Notes under the pieces: model-generated
The model's database searches: none
Seen by the model: only the letters and a program-made list of their open reading frames with translations
Told to the model about the DNA's origin: nothing
Source of the DNA: Acuticoccus sp963704595
GTDB taxonomy: Bacteria > Pseudomonadota > Alphaproteobacteria > Rhizobiales > Amorphaceae
Length of the DNA stretch: 64,000 nucleotides
Assembly (NCBI GenBank): GCA_963704595.1
Contig: OY969922.1
Coordinates: 248,001 to 312,000, forward strand
Reading direction: 5' to 3'
Program-made: the position numbers and the translations under genes
Part shown: one piece after another, positions 7,552 to 16,126 of the stretch
Position numbering within the stretch: position 1 is the stretch's first letter
Layout: each line of letters opens with the position of its first letter

Positions 7552-8553
7552 TCAGGAGGCCGCGTTGTTGGCGGCGACCGCGGCGTCGATGATGTCCTTG
7601 CCGATCTCTTCCTCGAACTGGCCCCAGACGGGCTTCATCGCGTCGACCCACTCCTGGCGCTGCTCGGGGGTGAGGGTGCGGACGGTGCCGCCGGCGGCCT
7701 CGATGTCGGCCTTGGCCTGGTCGTTCAGCGCGTTGGCCTTGCCGTTCATGTCGACCGACACGCTGTCGAGGATGGAGAGGAACTGATCGCGGTCGGCCTC
7801 GTCCATGCTGTCCAGGAACTCCTGGGTGGTGACGATGAAGTAGGACAGCATCTGGTGGTTGGTCTCGGTGATGCCGTCCTGCACCTCGAAGAACTTCTGC
7901 GTGTAGATGTTGGTGTAGGTGTTCTCCTGGCCGTCGACCACGCCCTGCTGGAGCGCGCCGTAGACCTCGTTGAAGGCGAGCTTCTGCGCGTTGGCGCCGA
8001 GCGCCTCGATCATCGCGGCGGCGATGTCGGACGTCTGGATGCGGAACTTGAGGCCCTTGGCGTCGGTCGGGACCATCAGCGGCTTGTCGGCGGAGAACTG
8101 CTTCATGCCGTTGTAGATGTAGCCGAGGCCGACGTAGCCGACGTCTTCCATCGACGTGAGCAGGCTCTTGCCCTCGTCGGTGGCGAGGAAGCGCTCCATC
8201 GCCGCGACGTCCTGGAAGATGAACGGCAGGTCGAACACGCCGAGGACGCGGGTGTAGGCGCCGAACTTGGACAGCGACGGCGCGGCGAGCTGGACGTCGC
8301 CCAGAAGCAGCGCCTCCATCACCTTGTCGTCGTCGTAGAGCTGGGAGTTCGGGAAGACCTCCATGCAGACCTTGCCGTTCATCTCCTCGTTGATGCGCTT
8401 CGCCAGCTCGGCGGCGAACTCGCCCTTCGGGTGGCCGGTCTCGGCGACGACGTGGGGGAACTTGATGACCGTCTCCCCGGAATCGCAATCGGCGAACGCG
8501 GGGGCGGTGGTGAGGACCATTGCAGCAACGGCTGCACCCAGAACTGTCTTCAC
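7552..8553 (-). CDS. dctP: TRAP transporter substrate-binding protein DctP
   Basis: Periplasmic solute-binding protein of the DctP family, 333 residues, usual length. A signal peptide ends near residue 21 (TAPAFA). Family landmarks include PNSQLYDDDKVMEALLLGDVQ, the region GLKFRIQTSDIAAAMIEALGA with the conserved arginine that binds the ligand carboxylate, and VVDGQENTYTNIYTQKFFEVQ. The start codon is GTG at 8553, preceded by GAGGAG; an ATG between them is out of frame. It is the first gene of dctPQM. Ligands of this group are often C4-dicarboxylates or sugar acids, but the exact one cannot be told. Confidence 0.92.
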   Translation of the reverse strand: MKTVLGAAVAAMVLTTAPAFADCDSGETVIKFPHVVAETGHPKGEFAAELAKRINEEMNGKVCMEVFPNSQLYDDDKVMEALLLGDVQLAAPSLSKFGAYTRVLGVFDLPFIFQDVAAMERFLATDEGKSLLTSMEDVGYVGLGYIYNGMKQFSADKPLMVPTDAKGLKFRIQTSDIAAAMIEALGANAQKLAFNEVYGALQQGVVDGQENTYTNIYTQKFFEVQDGITETNHQMLSYFIVTTQEFLDSMDEADRDQFLSILDSVSVDMNGKANALNDQAKADIEAAGGTVRTLTPEQRQEWVDAMKPVWGQFEEEIGKDIIDAAVAANNAAS

Positions 8554-8795
8554 TCGAACATCTCCTCAGTGAGTGTTTTTTGTACCGCTGGTTTGGCACA
8601 GATCAGTCGCAACGCAAAGCAGCAGACCATGAGCCCTAGATTGTAGACTTAACCGGCAAGCGGTGCGCGAGACGGCACGTTGCCGCGCTGAGGGCATTCG
8701 GGAGCCGGCCGCCAGCCGCTCGCAAATTCCCGCCCGGCAGGCCAAATCCGCGGTTGCGGTCAGACGCACATTGCGTGTACACGGGCGCCTGGTGG

Positions 8796-8871
8796 GCCGC
8801 AGTAGCTCAGCTGGTAGAGCACGTCATTCGTAATGATGGGGTCGGGGGTTCGAGTCCCTTCTGCGGCACCA
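8796..8871 (+). tRNA. tRNA-Thr (anticodon CGT)
   Basis: A full cloverleaf can be drawn: acceptor GCCGCAG/CTGCGGC, D-arm GCTC/GAGC, anticodon stem CGTCA/TGATG with loop TTCGTAA (anticodon CGT at 8829-8831), T-arm with GGTTCGAGTCC, and an encoded 3' CCA. Its 3' end is the integration site of the genomic island that follows, and the gene stays intact. Confidence 0.95.
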
Positions 8872-8885
8872 GCCCTATTTCCTGC
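8853..8885 (+). other. attL site
   Basis: Left copy of the integration core, covering the T-arm end, acceptor strand and CCA of tRNA-Thr and 14 bases beyond. The first 24 bases are identical to the right copy; one mismatch (A for C) is followed by eight more identical bases. Confidence 0.85.
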
Positions 8886-8981
8886 GTCGTTCAGGACGAT
8901 GCAGAAGCGGTCAAGCTCTGGGGTTAGCCGGGTTCTATCGTCATGCGGCGCGCGTCGGAGGGTGCTGGCCGCAATCGAACA

Positions 8982-9001
8982 TGTTGGTATTTTTGTTGGT
9001 A
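8982..9001 (+). promoter_or_regulatory. Putative integrase arm site, left
   Basis: Two TGTTGGTA half sites 12 bases apart lie just before the integrase ATG (9027). The same 20 bases, with one substitution, occur near the right end of the island. This fits integrase arm-type binding sites. Their position also suggests self-repression of the integrase gene. The role is inferred from position and repetition only. Confidence 0.5.
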
Positions 9002-9026
9002 TCGAAACCGACGCCAACAGCCACCG

Positions 9027-10409
9027 ATGCCGCTGACCGACACCGCTATCCGGAATTCCAAGCCAGCCGCTCGAACGGTCAAGCTATCGGACGGCGGCGG
9101 CCTGTACCTCCAGGTCACAACGAATGGCAGCCGCCTCTGGCGGATGAATTATCGGTTTGAGAAGCGCCAGAAGACCCTGGCGTTCGGCTCCTATCCCGCG
9201 ATCAGCCTTGCGGAGGCACGAGCCCGCCGCGACGAAGCCAAACAGCTGCTGGCCAAGGACATCGATCCCGGTGAGCACGCCAAGCGCGAGCGGGCACAGC
9301 GAACCCTCGATACCAACACCTTCGGCGCGATCGCCGAGGAGCTCCTGATAAAGCGCGCGAAGGATGGCTTATCCGATGTCACGCTTGGAAAGGCACGCTG
9401 GCTCCTTGAGTTCACCCGCGCCGAGTTGTGGAATCGGCAGATCACTGAAGTCAGCGCAACCGACGTTCTTGCGGTACTTCGAAAGGTTGAAGCTCGTGGG
9501 ACCCATGAAACAGCGAAGCGTTTGCGCTCAGTGGTCGGGCGGGTTTTTCGGTATGCGATCTCAACCGCTCGGGTCGAAAACGATCCCACATTGGCGCTGC
9601 GCGGCGCCCTGATTACGCCAACGGTCACCAACAGGGCGGCGATCACAAACCTCGGTCGGATCCGGACGCTGATGAAGCGGGTAACGGAATACGGCGGACA
9701 GCCAACAGTCCGGACCGCGCTCCTCCTGATGGCTTATCTCTCCCCTCGCCCCGGCGAGCTCCGGGCGGCGAGCTGGTCGGAGTTCGACCTCGACCAAGGG
9801 ATATGGACGATCCCCGCAGCGAGGACGAAGATGCGCCGCGAGCATCGGAAGCCACTGGCTGATGATCCAGTCGCGCTCCTAAGCGACCTCCGGACTTTGC
9901 CGGGGCATGGCGACCTCGTGTTCCCTGCTCTGACATCATCAGTCCGGCCGATTGGCGAAAACACGATGAACGGAGCCCTTCGCCGCATTGGCTACACCTC
10001 CGATGACATGACCACCCATGGCTTCAGGGCAACAGCCAGCACGCTCCTCAATGAAAGCGGTTTATGGTCATCTGACGCAATAGAACGCGAACTCGGTCAC
10101 ATCGAACGCAACGCTGTGAGACGGGCGTACAACCGAGCTGATCGTTGGGACGCTCGATTATCAAAGGAGGCGGGAATTTTGATTACCATCCAAGAGCGAT
10201 GCGCGAGTGGGTTGCGCGCGCTCGTTAAGTCAGCGGAAGCTATTTATCCGCACAGTACATCGCCCGAACTTCTTGAATCTTCTCTTGCGATATTACCGGC
10301 ATTCAAGCCGATAGCGTTTAACCCGCCAGAGTTCACCAGAGAGACGGAACGGATGCTTCGCAAGCAGTTCAAGCGGCACGGAGCAGCCTCCCCCGCTCAA
10401 GATGGATAA
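9027..10409 (+). CDS. Tyrosine recombinase / P4-type integrase
   Basis: Integrase of the tRNA-targeting P4 family, 460 residues. The N-terminal DUF4102 arm-binding domain begins LTDTAIRNSKPAARTVKLSD. A SAM-like core-binding domain follows, then the catalytic domain with Arg241 (RPGELR), His331 and Arg334 (HGFRAT), His358 (ELGHIERN) and the nucleophile Tyr368 (AYNRA). ATG 9027 is chosen because the DUF4102 domain starts there; an in-frame upstream codon at 8943 would run through the putative arm sites. After Tyr368 relatives normally end within about 30 residues. Here a tail of about 90 residues follows that I do not recognise and that is less GC-rich than the rest. The enzyme should still be active, since all catalytic residues are present. 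Confidence 0.92.
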   Translation: MPLTDTAIRNSKPAARTVKLSDGGGLYLQVTTNGSRLWRMNYRFEKRQKTLAFGSYPAISLAEARARRDEAKQLLAKDIDPGEHAKRERAQRTLDTNTFGAIAEELLIKRAKDGLSDVTLGKARWLLEFTRAELWNRQITEVSATDVLAVLRKVEARGTHETAKRLRSVVGRVFRYAISTARVENDPTLALRGALITPTVTNRAAITNLGRIRTLMKRVTEYGGQPTVRTALLLMAYLSPRPGELRAASWSEFDLDQGIWTIPAARTKMRREHRKPLADDPVALLSDLRTLPGHGDLVFPALTSSVRPIGENTMNGALRRIGYTSDDMTTHGFRATASTLLNESGLWSSDAIERELGHIERNAVRRAYNRADRWDARLSKEAGILITIQERCASGLRALVKSAEAIYPHSTSPELLESSLAILPAFKPIAFNPPEFTRETERMLRKQFKRHGAASPAQDG

Positions 10410-10620
10410 CTAATACAATCGGATAGGCGCGCCCTAGCGTCTATCCACGAGGGTCCGCACTGTTGCTTTGCGGACCGGTATCGTGGTGTGCGGAGCTAAT
10501 TTCGCTCAGCTCAGTCGCGCAATTCTCCTCGCGTTGCATGTCAACCAATGGAGAAATCAATGCACCGACCCAACCCTGCCGCACTTACGCCTGCAACGGC
10601 GTTTCCGTCGTTCGGACTAG
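10410..10620. other. Gap after integrase, no gene recognised
   Basis: The gap has a hairpin at 10452-10476 (GGTCCGCA/TGCGGACC) without a T run, a possible transcript end for the integrase. A short open frame beginning ATG 10548 runs into the IS and may be a small gene cut by it, but it has no recognisable product. Confidence 0.4.
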
Positions 10621-11463
10621 GTGATCAACTCATAACGCCCGGATCCAGATCCTCGTCGAGGCCAGGTGGATGGCGGCGAGGAAGTTGTCCGGGTCCTTGT
10701 CGTAGCGCGTGGCCACGCCACGGAAGTGCTTGAGCTTGTTGAAGTATCGCTCAGCGTGGTTGCGATAGCGGTAGAGAAACGTGCTGAAGGCCGGCTTCCG
10801 CTTGCGGTTCAGCATGGGGCGGACGTTGGCCCATGCCCCTCGCGCGGCGAGGTCCTCGCGCAGGTGATCGGCGTCGTAGGCGCGGTCTGCGAGCAGGATC
10901 TGGCCTTCGCCGATGCCGCCCAGCATGTCCTCAGCGCTGCGCCCGTCATGCGCTTGGCCCTCGGTCAGCTTGATGGCGATCGGCAGCCCATCGGCGTCGA
11001 CGAGAGCGTGGATCTTGGTGGTCAGTCCGCCGCGGGAGCGGCCCATGCAGCCTTCCGGCCCCCCTTTTTGCCGTTGGCCGCGTGCTGGTGGACGCGGACC
11101 GACGAGGAATCGATCATCTGCAAGTCACCGTCGTAAGCCCCCGATACAGCTTTGAAAATACGTTCCCAGATGCCACGTTTTCGCCATCGCACGAAGCGAT
11201 TGTAGCAGGTGGTATGAGGGCCATAGCGGTCTGGCAGATCTGCCCATGGAGCGCCGGTTCTGAGCCGCCAGAAGATCCCCGACAGGACCTTGCGGTCGTC
11301 CACCCGAGGCATGCCCCGCACATCGGTTGGAAGCAGCGGCTCGATCACCGCCCATTCCTTGTCCGTCAGATCAAACCTTGCCATCGCCCCATCTGCTCCG
11401 TCGCCGCCCTACGTCGGCGATGGAATCAGCGAATGATACCGATACCGTTAACGAGTGTATGAC
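10621..11463 (-). mobile_element. IS5-family (IS427-like) insertion sequence, copy 1
   Basis: An 843-base element with imperfect terminal inverted repeats (GTGATCAACTCATAACG against GTCATACACTCGTTAACG) and a CTAG on each side (10617-10620, 11464-11467) as target duplication. It is almost identical to copy 3 at 32354-33196, so one recently gave rise to the other or both arrived recently. Confidence 0.9.
10630..11384 (-). CDS. IS5-family transposase, two frames joined by -1 frameshift (copy 1)
   Basis: DDE transposase made from two overlapping frames. OrfA (11384 to 11022) starts MARFDLTDKEWAVIEPLLP and holds the first Asp (QMIDSSSVRVHQHAANGKKGG). OrfB (ending at 10630) continues with GRSRGGLTTKIHALVDADG, the second Asp (LLADRAYDADHL) and the Glu (YRNHAERYFNKLKHFRG). 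On the transcribed strand the frames meet at an A5-G6 run, a typical slippery site. A -1 slip there gives one protein of about 250 residues. Both frames are intact, so it is probably functional. Confidence 0.9.
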
Positions 11464-12005
11464 CTAGTGCGGTCAAGAGAATTCTTCGCAGGATCTACAA
11501 CGGGATGCCGGGCGCCGTTGCGCGAGCACACGCGCGGACTCCGCCGTCAAGCGCGACACCGATATTGAGGTTCTCCCAGCTTTTACGACGCAGCCCCCAT
11601 ACCGTTCGAGGTTCACGGCGTGGAGATAATCAATCCCTCCCATAGCCGATGGCAGGCTCTCCCCGCACCCGTGGCCAAGTCCTCAGTCCGGACCGCCACG
11701 ACGTTCGAAGAAGCGGGGATGACACCTATCTCGCTTGGCGTGATGCGAAGAGCCGCTGCGTTCTCGAAGAAAAAACGCCTAGGGGCAGTTGACTGAGCCG
11801 TGCGGAGGTCGGCGACACCCGGCACGGCCATGCCGCGGTGCGTCTGGTACCGGTGAAGGCGATCACGCATTCTACCGCGCCGGGCTGTGATGAACGCGGT
11901 CCCGCTGCTGTTCGTGCAGACGACTTCTCGCAATCAGAAATTGCAAGCATTCGGGCGAACTCTCCGCGGCGGCGAAGTAGGTCGGCCTCGAGGGGCGCGG
12001 AACGC
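11464..12005. other. 540-base region without a recognised gene
   Basis: Between IS copy 1 and the cytochrome operon no frame shows a known domain. Several short open frames exist on the minus strand (for example 11613-11933) but they lack ribosome binding sites and recognisable motifs. The stretch probably holds debris of genes broken by insertion. Confidence 0.4.
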
Positions 12006-12584
12006 CTACCGGCCTTCGGCGTAGAGATAGCGGGCGATGTCGAGTGCGGTGGCACGGTCGATGCCCATGTCCGGCATGGCGGTCAGGGGCGCGAAGGCCG
12101 GAGGGTCCTGCAGCCACGCGACGAGATTGGCCGGCCGGTTCGGCATCACGCCGGCAATGTAGCGCCGCTCCGCGAAATCGGTGAGCGGCGGGCCGACGCC
12201 GTGGTCGGCAAGCGTTGGAAGCCCCGGCACCGCGTGGCAGGCCCGGCAGCCATAGGCGAGGATGGCGGCGCGGCCACGGCTAGCATCGCCCGCCGTGTTG
12301 GTGACGAACGCCGCCCTTTGCGGCAGCTGGTCGTCGACATCGCTGACAAAGCCGTAGGGGGCGAGCACGATGGTCAGCCCCGCCCCGGCGACGAACAGCA
12401 GCGCCGCCAGAATCACGACGAGGAGCGATCCGTAGCGCACCGGCGTATCCGGCGCTTCGGTCGGCCGCCGGCCGAGATCATCCTCATCGCGGCGAGGACG
12501 TCTGCCCGGCCGGGTCAACGTCGAGCGCAGGGCGACAAGGGAGACGGCCGCAACCGCCGTCCGGGTGAGGAACGAACTAGCCAT
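12006..12584 (-). CDS. Membrane-anchored monohaem cytochrome c
   Basis: A c-type cytochrome of 192 residues. An N-terminal Arg-rich cytoplasmic part and one TM helix at about 55-77 anchor a periplasmic domain with haem site CRACH and a probable Met ligand in LTAMPDMG. Last gene of the dehydrogenase operon; its ATG (12584) overlaps the end of the dihaem cytochrome gene by eight bases. It probably relays electrons from the dehydrogenase complex toward the oxidase encoded divergently. An in-frame ATG 42 bases upstream is possible but lies within the preceding gene. Confidence 0.85.
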   Translation of the reverse strand: MASSFLTRTAVAAVSLVALRSTLTRPGRRPRRDEDDLGRRPTEAPDTPVRYGSLLVVILAALLFVAGAGLTIVLAPYGFVSDVDDQLPQRAAFVTNTAGDASRGRAAILAYGCRACHAVPGLPTLADHGVGPPLTDFAERRYIAGVMPNRPANLVAWLQDPPAFAPLTAMPDMGIDRATALDIARYLYAEGR

Positions 12585-13359
12585 CGGTATCCGGCCGCCC
12601 CCGCTCCGGCCCGGCTGCCCCGGCAACGCCCAGCGCCTCGAAATAGGTGGCGGACGCCTCGATGTCGCGGTCGCTCATCATGACGGCGATGGAAACCATC
12701 GGATTGTCCGGGTGCTCCGCCGGATCGAGCTGCCGCCAGGCCTTCAGCCGCGCCGACATGTAGGCGCTACCCTGCCCTGCGAGCGGCGGAACGGACGGCG
12801 CCATGCCCGTGCCATAGGGGCCGTGGCAATTGGCGCAGGCCGGGATCATCGCCTGCGCCGACCCGATCGCGGAAAGGCTGGCGCCGTGCTGGACGAGGTC
12901 GCCCGTTGCCGGCGGGGCGCCCGTCGTTGCCGCAAGCGCTGGCTCCATGGCCGCGTAGTAGGTGGCGACCGCGCGCATCTCGTCGGCCTCCAACGCCTGC
13001 GCAATCGGCGTCATGATTTCGTTCTGACGCTCCCCGCTGGCATATTTCTCCAGCTGCGCGGCGAGATAGAACGCCGGCAACCCGGCGAGACGGGGGACCG
13101 CGCCTGCGCTGTCCCCGGCGCCGTTCCCGCCATGGCAGGTGAAGCAGGCATACTGCGCCCCGTTGGCCGACGCGCCGCCCATCGCCACCGTGTGCCCGGC
13201 GGCGACGACTTCGCGGCTCGGCGCCGTGTCCGGAAGCCAGGCGTTGAAGCGCACGGCGTCCGTGTCCAGCCGCTGCATCAACGTCCTGACCGGCCCGCCA
13301 TCCTGCGCCATGGCAGCCACGGCGACGCCTGCGAACAGAACCGCAAGCAGCGCGCGCAT
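12577..13359 (-). CDS. Dihaem cytochrome c, dehydrogenase electron-transfer subunit
   Basis: Periplasmic cytochrome of 260 residues with a signal peptide (LLAVLFAGVAVAAMAQ) and two haem-binding motifs, CFTCH and CANCH, each followed by a Met-containing region (NEIMTPIAQAL, NPMVSIAVMM). The two-domain layout resembles cytochrome c4/c553-type proteins and the cytochrome partners of GMC dehydrogenases. Its ATG shares a base with the stop of the flavoprotein gene (TGATG), implying coupled translation. It should accept electrons from the FAD subunit. Confidence 0.88.
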   Translation of the reverse strand: MRALLAVLFAGVAVAAMAQDGGPVRTLMQRLDTDAVRFNAWLPDTAPSREVVAAGHTVAMGGASANGAQYACFTCHGGNGAGDSAGAVPRLAGLPAFYLAAQLEKYASGERQNEIMTPIAQALEADEMRAVATYYAAMEPALAATTGAPPATGDLVQHGASLSAIGSAQAMIPACANCHGPYGTGMAPSVPPLAGQGSAYMSARLKAWRQLDPAEHPDNPMVSIAVMMSDRDIEASATYFEALGVAGAAGPERGRPDTDG

Positions 13360-15140
13360 CACGAGCGCCCCATCAGCGGGCCGGGGTTCGGCAGGTACTT
13401 CGTCTTGATTGCGTCGATCTCCCAGTAGGCCAGCGCCATCAGCGGGCCGGTGGGATTGTAGCCAAGGTTCTGCGGGAACAGGCAGGCGCCGAAGACGAAG
13501 ACGTTGGGCACGTCCCACATCTGGCCGTAGCGGTTCACCACGCTGGTGGCAGGATCGGTGCCCATGACCGCGCCGCCTGTGTTGTGGGTGGTCTGGTAGG
13601 GCACGATCGAATAGGGATCCTTCGCCCGCTCGGTCATCGACACGGACGAGCCGCCCATGTTCTCGGCAATCTCCTTCGCCTTTTGCGAGATGTATTTGGA
13701 CATGCGCCGGTCGTTCTCGGGGAAGTCGAACGTCATGCGCAGGAGCGGGCGGCCGAACATGTCCGTATAGGTCGGGTCGAGGTCGAGGTAGTTGTGGTTG
13801 ACCGCGGCGGAGGACAGGTGGACGACGAAGTCCGCCGTCGAGTTGTAGTTCTCGCGCACCGCCTTCTTCCATTCGGCGCCCCACGCGGGAGTGCCTTCGG
13901 GAACCGGCTGCCACGAGATCGGCCGGCCGTGGTACATCTTGCACGAAATGTAGCCGCCGCCGACGAAGCCGAGGCCCGAATGGTCGAAGTTGTCGGTGTT
14001 GAAGTCGTCGATGCACATGCCGAGCGCACCGGCGCCCATGAACGGATTGAAGTTCATCTCCCGGTCGTAGAAGACGTTGAGGCCGGTAATCGTCTGGTAG
14101 GCATAGTTGCGGCCGACCACGCCGGTCCGCTCGCGCGCGTCGTACGGAACGCCGAGGCCGGAGTGCAGGAGAAGGTGCACGTTCCACAACCCGTATGAGC
14201 ACATCAGGACGAGGTCCGCCGGCTGGAACAGCTCCTCGCCGTTCTCGTCGATGTAGGTGACGCCGGTCGCGGTCTTGCCGTCTGCGCTCTTTTCCACCCG
14301 CTGCACCCAGGCGCCGAAGCGCAGGTCGAGGTTCGGGTGATCGCGGAACTGGTTGTAGACGCAGATGATCGGGTCCGCCTTGGCGTAGTAGCCGCAGCCG
14401 AACCGCTCGCAGAAGCCGCAGTAGGTGCAGGGGTGCAACTGAGCGCCGTAGGGGTTGGTGTAGTTCTGCGTGACGTTGGCGGAGGGAAACGGGAACGGGT
14501 GGTAGCCCATTTCCGCGGCGGTTTCGGCAAAGATGGTCGATGAATAAGGCTGCTTCATCGCCGGGTTGGGATAGGGGTTCGATCGCGGCCCCTCGAACAC
14601 GTTGCCGCCGGCAATGGTCTCGCCGCCGAGATTGCCGGCCTGGCCCGCGCAGCCGGTGATCTTCTCGAAGAAGTCGTGATGCGGCTCGATTTCCTCCCAG
14701 GAGATGCCGTAGTCCTGGATCGTGAGGTCGGGGATATCGTCGAGGAACTTCTGGCCGTAGCGGTCGGCGTAATGCGATCGGAGGTTGAGGTCGGCCTCCA
14801 GGAACCGCCACTGCTGCCCGTTCCAGTGGATCCCGGCCCCGCCGAGACCCTGCCCCGGCAGGAACGAGCCGAGCCGGCGCATCGGCAGCGCCCGCTGGTC
14901 CGTCTTGTTGCGGAAGGTCAGCGTCTGCTGCGCCGTGTCCATCATGTGGCTGTAGCGCAGCGCGTACTTCAGTTCGTCATGCTCTTCGGGCGCTGCGAAC
15001 GACGGTGAATCCTGGCGCCACTGGCCGCGCTCAAGCACCACGCACTCGAGGCCCTCGTGGCACAACTCGTAGGCGTTGGTGAGGCCGGTCCAGCCGCCGC
15101 CGACGATAACGACGTCCTTTTTCGGAAGGGTACGGGCCAT
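13359..15140 (-). CDS. GMC-family FAD dehydrogenase (gluconate 2-dehydrogenase-like large subunit)
   Basis: Flavoprotein of 593 residues that oxidises a sugar, sugar acid or alcohol in the periplasm. The Rossmann FAD motif is near the N-terminus (VVIVGGGWTGLTNAYEL) and is followed by LPGQGLGGAGIHWNG. The Cys-rich stretch CTYCGFCERFGCGYYAKAD is typical of the gluconate/sorbitol dehydrogenase branch. The C-terminal GMC half carries HNTGGAVMGTDP and NPTGPLMALAYW. There is no signal peptide of its own; subunit 3 carries the Tat signal and would carry it across. ATG 15140 overlaps the stop of the subunit 3 gene by one base. The substrate is unknown. Confidence 0.9.
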   Translation of the reverse strand: MARTLPKKDVVIVGGGWTGLTNAYELCHEGLECVVLERGQWRQDSPSFAAPEEHDELKYALRYSHMMDTAQQTLTFRNKTDQRALPMRRLGSFLPGQGLGGAGIHWNGQQWRFLEADLNLRSHYADRYGQKFLDDIPDLTIQDYGISWEEIEPHHDFFEKITGCAGQAGNLGGETIAGGNVFEGPRSNPYPNPAMKQPYSSTIFAETAAEMGYHPFPFPSANVTQNYTNPYGAQLHPCTYCGFCERFGCGYYAKADPIICVYNQFRDHPNLDLRFGAWVQRVEKSADGKTATGVTYIDENGEELFQPADLVLMCSYGLWNVHLLLHSGLGVPYDARERTGVVGRNYAYQTITGLNVFYDREMNFNPFMGAGALGMCIDDFNTDNFDHSGLGFVGGGYISCKMYHGRPISWQPVPEGTPAWGAEWKKAVRENYNSTADFVVHLSSAAVNHNYLDLDPTYTDMFGRPLLRMTFDFPENDRRMSKYISQKAKEIAENMGGSSVSMTERAKDPYSIVPYQTTHNTGGAVMGTDPATSVVNRYGQMWDVPNVFVFGACLFPQNLGYNPTGPLMALAYWEIDAIKTKYLPNPGPLMGRS

Positions 15141-15985
15141 CAGCGCTCCCCTCGTGTCGCGCGAACCCTCAAGGGGCCGCCCGTGGCGGTGGCACCGCGC
15201 GCCACCGTGCCGCTTGCGGGCGAGGTTATCCCGGCGGGCGGGCGGAAATATTCCATGCCGTGATTGTCCACCGTGTCCGTGTGATAGGCGTGCGCGCCGG
15301 GGAAGCCGACCATGCGCCACCCGACCATCTCGAAGTTGCCGCCATGGATCGGATCGGCGAAGTAGCCTTCGTTGGCGTTGCGATGGAGATGGTCGAAGAA
15401 GGTCGTGGCCGGCACTTCGCCGAGCATCAGCGCGGGGCCGCCGCCCTCGCCGCTTGCGGACCCGCCGCCGGCGGCCGACGCGGGACCGGGGTCGCCCGTG
15501 CCGCCGTTGCCGCCGCCTTCGCCGCCGTTCTCCAGCATCGTCAGGATCCGGTCCTGCTCGGCCGCAGAAAGCTCCTGGAAGGGGCGCTCCAGCATTTCCG
15601 TGAGCGCCGCGATGGCGTGACGATAGAGTTCGGCAGGCGTGAAGCGGAGCTGGTAGCCCTGGCTCTCGCTCGCCTCCTGCGGGTGGAACGGGCCCTCGAG
15701 GTAGAGCCCTTCGCCGTTCCCCCAGTCGGTCGCGAGTTGCAGGTCGATGTAGTCGACCACGCCGGCCTGGGATGCGCTGGGAAACTCGTCCTCCGGGATC
15801 AGCCGGTCCGTTGCGGCAATGAGAAACGCGACTTCCGCCGGTTCCAGAAAGAGCCAGCGCGAGGCATCGTCAGGGTCCGGTCGCTGGAAGGAGTCGCCCA
15901 GAGCCTGCGCCTTGGCAGACATTGCAGCGGCAACGCCGGCGGTTGCGGTCATCACCAGAAGGGTGCGGCGGTTGAGTTCGACCAA
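15140..15985 (-). CDS. Gluconate 2-dehydrogenase subunit 3-like protein, Tat-exported
   Basis: Small subunit of the GMC dehydrogenase, 281 residues. The start is probably TTG at 15985, preceded by GGGGAG. It gives MVELNRRTLLVMTATAGVAA, a twin-arginine signal. The subunit 3 domain follows (FLEPAEVAFLIAATDRLIPED, GVVDYIDLQLA, FFDHLHRNANEGYFADP). A Gly-rich linker of about 33 residues (near 157-189) interrupts the domain, which is unusual. First gene of the operon; the promoter region is shared with the oxidase operon. Subunit 3 is needed for export and activity of the flavoprotein in related enzymes. Confidence 0.85.
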   Translation of the reverse strand: MVELNRRTLLVMTATAGVAAAMSAKAQALGDSFQRPDPDDASRWLFLEPAEVAFLIAATDRLIPEDEFPSASQAGVVDYIDLQLATDWGNGEGLYLEGPFHPQEASESQGYQLRFTPAELYRHAIAALTEMLERPFQELSAAEQDRILTMLENGGEGGGNGGTGDPGPASAAGGGSASGEGGGPALMLGEVPATTFFDHLHRNANEGYFADPIHGGNFEMVGWRMVGFPGAHAYHTDTVDNHGMEYFRPPAGITSPASGTVARGATATGGPLRVRATRGER

Positions 15986-16013
15986 TTCGAAATCTCCCCG
16001 ATCAATATAATTT

Positions 16014-16040
16014 GGAACGGCGTCGACGGAGGTGCGTTCC
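16014..16040. promoter_or_regulatory. Palindromic, bidirectional EcfG-type promoter
   Basis: On the plus strand GGAAC (16014-16018), 16 bases, CGTT (16035-16038). On the minus strand GGAAC (16040-16036), 16 bases, CGTT (16019-16016). Both are exact matches to the general-stress consensus GGAAC-N16/17-CGTT and they overlap in one near-palindrome, GGAACG...CGTTCC. The plus copy serves the oxidase operon (ATG 16127) and the minus copy the dehydrogenase operon (TTG 15985). One sigma factor could therefore switch both halves of the electron chain together. Confidence 0.7.
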
Positions 16041-16126
16041 GCAAAATTCGATTTTTTGGGATGCTGCGCGGAACAACCCAGGGCGCCTCCGCTTTTCCAA
16101 CCAGGTGATTTTCGCGGCGGGGTGCT

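Noticed and set aside
10548..11580. A small gene interrupted by IS copy 1, rejoined across the CTAG
   Set aside because: The rejoined frame gives fewer than 60 residues with no recognisable product, so the evidence for a gene is too weak.
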